8,714 nt of DNA from positions 1 to 8,714 of the forward strand of contig SFCN01000069.1 in the NCBI GenBank assembly GCA_004558595.1, in the 5' to 3' direction. Under the pieces are notes generated by a model. The model saw only the letters and a program-made list of their open reading frames with translations. It was not told the DNA's origin and made no database searches. A program made the translations under genes and the position numbers. Positions 5,875-8,714 of this stretch are shown here, in pieces. This stretch comes from Phascolarctobacterium sp. (GTDB lineage: Bacteria; Bacillota; Negativicutes; Acidaminococcales; Acidaminococcaceae). Numbering within the stretch: position 1 is the first letter of the stretch; each line of letters opens with the position of its first letter.

Positions 5875-6375
5875 TTATTCCATACAGCAGCCCTGCCTTT
5901 GCTGCTGCTTTTTAGCTTTATTCTCTTCTCGCCGCCGCTTGAAGAAATCCTTCATCACTTGGGCGCACTCCTCTTCGCAGATGCCGCTTATTACCGTAGC
6001 GCAGTGGTTTAAATTAGGGTTGGTTATAATATTAAAAATCGACTCCGCTCCCCCTGCCTTCACATCAGGACAGCCATAGACCACTGTATCGATGCGACTA
6101 TTGACAATAGCGCCACTGCACATGGGGCATGGCTCCACAGTCACATATAAGCTGCAGCCGCTGAGCCGCCAGCGGCCCAATTTTTTGCAGGCCTCTTGGA
6201 TGACGATAACCTCCGCATGGGCCGTACCATCCTGCCAAGTTTCACGCATATTGTGGGCGCTGGCGATAACCTCGCCCTCGTGCACAAGCACGGCGCCGAT
6301 GGGGATTTCACCCAAAGCGGCTGCCTTACGCGCCTCTGCCAAGGCCAGCTGCATATATTCTTCATGAGTTCTCAT
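5875..6375 (-). CDS. tadA: TadA, tRNA-specific adenosine deaminase
   Basis: 166 residues. TadA converts A34 to inosine in the anticodon of tRNA-Arg(ACG), allowing one tRNA to read several Arg codons. The zinc deaminase motif is complete: His53 and the catalytic Glu55 in TAHAEVIVIQEA, and Cys83 and Cys86 in EPCPMCSGAIVNSRI. The TadA-specific features ALGEIPIGAVLV near the N terminus and the VVYGCPDVKAGG segment distinguish it from cytidine or guanine deaminases. The ATG has GGAG 10 bases upstream. The C terminus ends with a basic, glutamine-rich tail (about residues 146-166) finishing in GCCME. It lies 76 bp below the ABC-F stop with no terminator between them, so the two are likely co-transcribed. 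Confidence 0.95.
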   Translation of the reverse strand: MRTHEEYMQLALAEARKAAALGEIPIGAVLVHEGEVIASAHNMRETWQDGTAHAEVIVIQEACKKLGRWRLSGCSLYVTVEPCPMCSGAIVNSRIDTVVYGCPDVKAGGAESIFNIITNPNLNHCATVISGICEEECAQVMKDFFKRRREENKAKKQQQRQGCCME

Positions 6376-6451
6376 GCACTGCCAACTCCTTCGCTACTCA
6401 TTCACGCAGCTTGTTACTCAAGCTTGCGCTTCCACCTTCTGCCGAGCTAGC

Positions 6452-8416
6452 TCACTCCTCCAGCGCTTCCATAAGCGCTTCCCATTTCTCCATTAACTCC
6501 GCAATCTTGGTCTCGTAATCATCATGCTCCGCCGCCATAGCTGCGCTATTGGCTGGGTCCGCATGATTAGCCGGATCCGCCATACGCTTTTCCAAAAGCC
6601 CCATCATGGCCTCCTGCTCGCGTATTTGCAGCTCCACTTTAGGCAGCAACTTTTCTGCTTCCTCGGGGCTATAGCGCCTAGCTTTATCTTTTTTCTCCGA
6701 CTTACGGCCTACGGCCTCCGCAGCAGCCATGGCCGCACCCTGTGCAGCCGCCTTCTGCTTGGCCTTAGCCTCGGCGTAAGCGCGCTGCTTCTCGGCCTCG
6801 GCGGCTGCTGCCGCAGCCGCCTGGGCCAGCTTCTCTCTTTCCTCTAGGTAGAAATCGTAATTGCCCTTGTAGTCCTTGACCTGACAATCCTCTATTTCCC
6901 AAATGCGGTCCGCAACCTCATTGACAAAATAGCGGTCATGGCTTACTACTAAAACCGTGCCATCAAAGGCTTCTAAAGCCGCCTCCACGGTCTCGCGAGC
7001 CATAATATCCAAATGGTTGGTGGGCTCGTCCAATACAAGGCAATTAGCTCCGTCCAGCACCAGCTTCAAAAGCACTAAGCGTGCCTTTTGGCCACCGCTG
7101 AGCTCGCCGATTTTCTTAAACACATCATCACCATGAAAGAGCATGCCCCCCAGCATGGAGCGCGTGTGCTCTTCCGTGAAGCCATATTCTATGACAAAAT
7201 TCTCCAAAAGCGTTTGCTTAGGATCCAGCCGTTCATAGCTTTGGGAAAAATAGCCAATCTGTACCCTGTTGCCAATTTTAGCACGACCCTTTAAAGGCTG
7301 GATTTCGCCCAAAATAGTGCGCAAAAGGGTGGTCTTGCCCGTGCCATTGGCCCCTAACAGCGCTGCCTTCTCGCCACGGCGCAGGGTCAAATTAATGCCC
7401 TTGGCCAGCACCTTCTCGCCATAACCAATGGTCAGATCCTCCATAATCAGCACTCTATCAGCGCATTCCGCCGCCGGTGGCAAGCGCAGCTGAAACTCTT
7501 CATTATGCACCGGCGCATCCAGACGCTCCAGTCTATCCAGCTGAGATTGGCGACCACGGGCCATCTTACTCTTGATGCCTGCCTTAAAGCGACGAATATA
7601 GGCCTCTGTGCGAGCGATATAATCCTGCTGAGCGTTGTAGGCCGCCTCTAGGGTAGCAGTTTGAATAGCCTTTTGCTCCAAATAACGACTATAGTTTCCT
7701 TTGAAGGACTGCAGCTTGCCGCCTTCCATTTCCAAAATACGCACGGCCACATTATCTAAAAAAGCACGGTCATGGCTGACTACTAAAAGTCCTCCCTTAA
7801 ATTCCTGCAAATATTTTTCCAGCCATTGGGTCATAATGATATCCAAATGGTTGGTGGGCTCGTCGAGAATCATAAAATCAGGATTGCGCACCAGCGCCGC
7901 GGCCAGCATAAGACGCGTTTTTTGACCACCGCTCAAATTAGCAGCCTCGTGGCTCCACCATTCCTCGGTGTAGCCCAAGCCGATGAGTACGCGCTTGATG
8001 CGATTTTCAAAATTATAGCCATCGATAAATTCATAGCGCTTGGTTACGCGTGCGTATTCATCCAGGCAATTATCCAGCGCTTCCCCACTGAGTCCATTGG
8101 CAGCCTGCTCCAGCTCAGCTAATTTCTTACGCAGCTCGGTAATTTCCGGGCAGGCCTTGCTCATAAACTGCCAGATGGTACCGTGGATTTCCGTGAAGCC
8201 CTGCTGCACATAGCCCACGCTGATGCCGGGCTCAAATTTGATGCTGCCATCGTCAATCCAATCGGGCTGCAGCAGGCAGCGCAGCAGCGTGGTTTTGCCA
8301 CTGCCGTTAACGCCCACCAGGCCCACGTGCTCGCCCTGCTCAATCATAAAGCTTACATTTTTAAATATTTCATGAATGCCAAAGGCCTTGGCAATTTTAT
8401 CTACAACTAGTTGCAT
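6452..8416 (-). CDS. ABC-F family ATPase (duplicated ABC domains, translation factor type)
   Basis: 654 residues, two ABC domains and no membrane segments, the ABC-F arrangement. Domain 1: Walker A GVNGSGKT at 35-42, LSGGQ at 161-165, Walker B and EPTNHLD with Glu186, His215. Domain 2: GANGTGKT at 355-362, LSGGQ at 439-443, Glu464 in DEPTNHLD, His493. Between them, about 240-320, lies the charged P-site tRNA interaction motif linker. After domain 2 come an Ala-rich low-complexity stretch (531-569), a basic hinge (570-582) and a C-terminal coiled coil (583-654). Such proteins bind the ribosomal E site and relieve stalling or give antibiotic resistance. The C-terminal coiled coil resembles Uup and YdiF more than the target-protection resistance factors, so a housekeeping role is more likely. 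The ATG has AGGAGA upstream with a 5-6 base spacer. Confidence 0.92.
   Translation of the reverse strand: MQLVVDKIAKAFGIHEIFKNVSFMIEQGEHVGLVGVNGSGKTTLLRCLLQPDWIDDGSIKFEPGISVGYVQQGFTEIHGTIWQFMSKACPEITELRKKLAELEQAANGLSGEALDNCLDEYARVTKRYEFIDGYNFENRIKRVLIGLGYTEEWWSHEAANLSGGQKTRLMLAAALVRNPDFMILDEPTNHLDIIMTQWLEKYLQEFKGGLLVVSHDRAFLDNVAVRILEMEGGKLQSFKGNYSRYLEQKAIQTATLEAAYNAQQDYIARTEAYIRRFKAGIKSKMARGRQSQLDRLERLDAPVHNEEFQLRLPPAAECADRVLIMEDLTIGYGEKVLAKGINLTLRRGEKAALLGANGTGKTTLLRTILGEIQPLKGRAKIGNRVQIGYFSQSYERLDPKQTLLENFVIEYGFTEEHTRSMLGGMLFHGDDVFKKIGELSGGQKARLVLLKLVLDGANCLVLDEPTNHLDIMARETVEAALEAFDGTVLVVSHDRYFVNEVADRIWEIEDCQVKDYKGNYDFYLEEREKLAQAAAAAAAEAEKQRAYAEAKAKQKAAAQGAAMAAAEAVGRKSEKKDKARRYSPEEAEKLLPKVELQIREQEAMMGLLEKRMADPANHADPANSAAMAAEHDDYETKIAELMEKWEALMEALEE
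7005..7030. repeat. 26-bp intragenic repeat, copy 1 (ABC-F Walker B motif)
   Basis: These 26 bases are identical to 7839-7864. Both encode the DEPTNHLDI motif of the two ATPase domains, so the same protein motif uses the same codons. It is probably a trace of domain duplication or local gene conversion. Confidence 0.8.
7839..7864. repeat. 26-bp intragenic repeat, copy 2 (ABC-F Walker B motif)
   Basis: Second copy of the repeat at 7005-7030, in the same orientation, 834 bases apart, in the first ATPase domain. Recombination between the copies would delete an in-frame block of 278 codons. Confidence 0.8.
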
Positions 8417-8449
8417 AGTACTCTCCTAATTTCTATCGCTTTTGTCACT

Positions 8450-8455
8450 ATTATA
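8450..8455 (-). promoter_or_regulatory. Extended -10 promoter of the ABC-F/tadA unit
   Basis: The minus strand reads TGCTATAAT: a perfect -10 box with the TGn extension. The -35 region 17 bases upstream (TTTCTG) is weak, as is common with extended -10 promoters. The start of transcription would be near 8443, leaving a short leader of about 27 nt before the ATG at 8416. Confidence 0.65.
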
Positions 8456-8634
8456 GCATTATTTTTCTTAAACAGAAAGCTTACCATGGCAGGATTTTAT
8501 GGAGTACGAATAGAAGTATAAATATGGATTACTGGGATTATTGCTATTACACATTAGTGTATCTTGCTAAACTCTCACGAATCCCATTATCTTATTGTTT
8601 AATAAATTGAATGCATAAATTTTAGTCAAAACCC
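8456..8634. other. Intergenic region between divergent genes
   Basis: This AT-rich gap holds the promoters of the two divergent genes. I see no hairpin with a T-run, no RNA gene, and no open frame with a ribosome-binding site. A small ACAC-ATTA-GTGT inverted repeat around 8550-8561 is the only symmetry noticed, and it is too short to interpret. Confidence 0.5.
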
Positions 8635-8650
8635 AAGGAGGGGTTTAATC

Positions 8651-8714
8651 ATGAAAACTACGAAACGCGCTTTAACCGCAGCTGTATTGCTGAGCTGCAC
8701 CTGCCTCATGGCGC
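8651..8714 (+). CDS. N terminus of a secreted or envelope protein (partial)
   Basis: The first 21 codons are present and run off the window. They read MKTTKRALTAAVLLSCTCLMA, a clear signal-peptide start: positive n-region (K2, K5, R6) followed by a hydrophobic core. A Cys at 16 or 18 could be a lipobox, but LLSC and CTC are early and imperfect, so ordinary signal peptidase I cleavage beyond the window is at least as likely. A strong AAGGAGGGG (8635-8643) stands 7 bases before the ATG. A weak promoter candidate is TTGCTA (8564-8569), 18 bases, TATCTT (8588-8593). The gene is divergent from the ABC-F gene. The mature product is unknown. Confidence 0.8.
   Translation, partial: MKTTKRALTAAVLLSCTCLMA

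Noticed and set aside
6376..6451. Terminator or separate promoter between the ABC-F gene and tadA
   Set aside because: Only short palindromes (GAGCTAGCTC, CAAGCTTG) are present, with no stem followed by T-run and no clear -10 and -35 pair.
1..8714. A defence system, mobile element, CRISPR array or new biosynthetic cluster
   Set aside because: All large genes belong to known housekeeping families. I found no transposase, integrase, regular repeat array, or tRNA-like or attachment-like sequence.

Overview
The window is a compact stretch of bacterial chromosome dominated by minus-strand housekeeping genes. An anaerobic or microaerophilic Firmicute is the best fit, because the complete iron-sulfur operon has the order sufC-sufB-sufD-sufS-sufU and uses the SufS/SufU pair of Gram-positive type. 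The DASS transporter fragment at the left edge and the general protein style suggest a Negativicutes-like member (for example the Acidaminococcaceae). That lineage guess is inference with modest confidence.

Layout, left to right. At 2-109 (+) is the last 35 residues of a membrane transporter, probably SLC13/DASS. A strong, apparently bidirectional terminator (141-167) separates it from the convergent suf operon. From 5196 down to 250 (-) runs the five-gene suf operon: the SufC ATPase, the SufB and SufD scaffold proteins, the SufS cysteine desulfurase and the SufU zinc sulfurtransferase. The gaps are 20 and 11 bp, then two 11-bp overlaps. Together these genes take sulfur from cysteine (SufS to SufU) and assemble Fe-S clusters on SufBC2D. 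The 366-bp gap 5197-5562 holds a good suf promoter with a dyad over its -35 box, a structured leader of about 130 nt, and the terminator of the unit upstream.

From 8416 down to 5563 (-) is a second probable transcription unit: a duplicated-ATPase ABC-F protein, tRNA adenosine deaminase TadA, and an unrecognised 86-residue protein. It starts at an extended -10 promoter near 8450 and ends at the hairpin 5470-5503. All three products look soluble and the first two relate to translation. At 8651 (+) begins a secreted or envelope protein cut by the window edge, divergent from the ABC-F gene.

I found no mobile element, CRISPR array, rRNA, tRNA or phage gene, and no clear new multi-gene system. The least ordinary items are the suf control region (operator-like dyad, two-part leader hairpin, and a run of three Cys codons in frame with sufC), a cysteine-rich segment near the N terminus of SufD, and the small conserved-looking gene after tadA.
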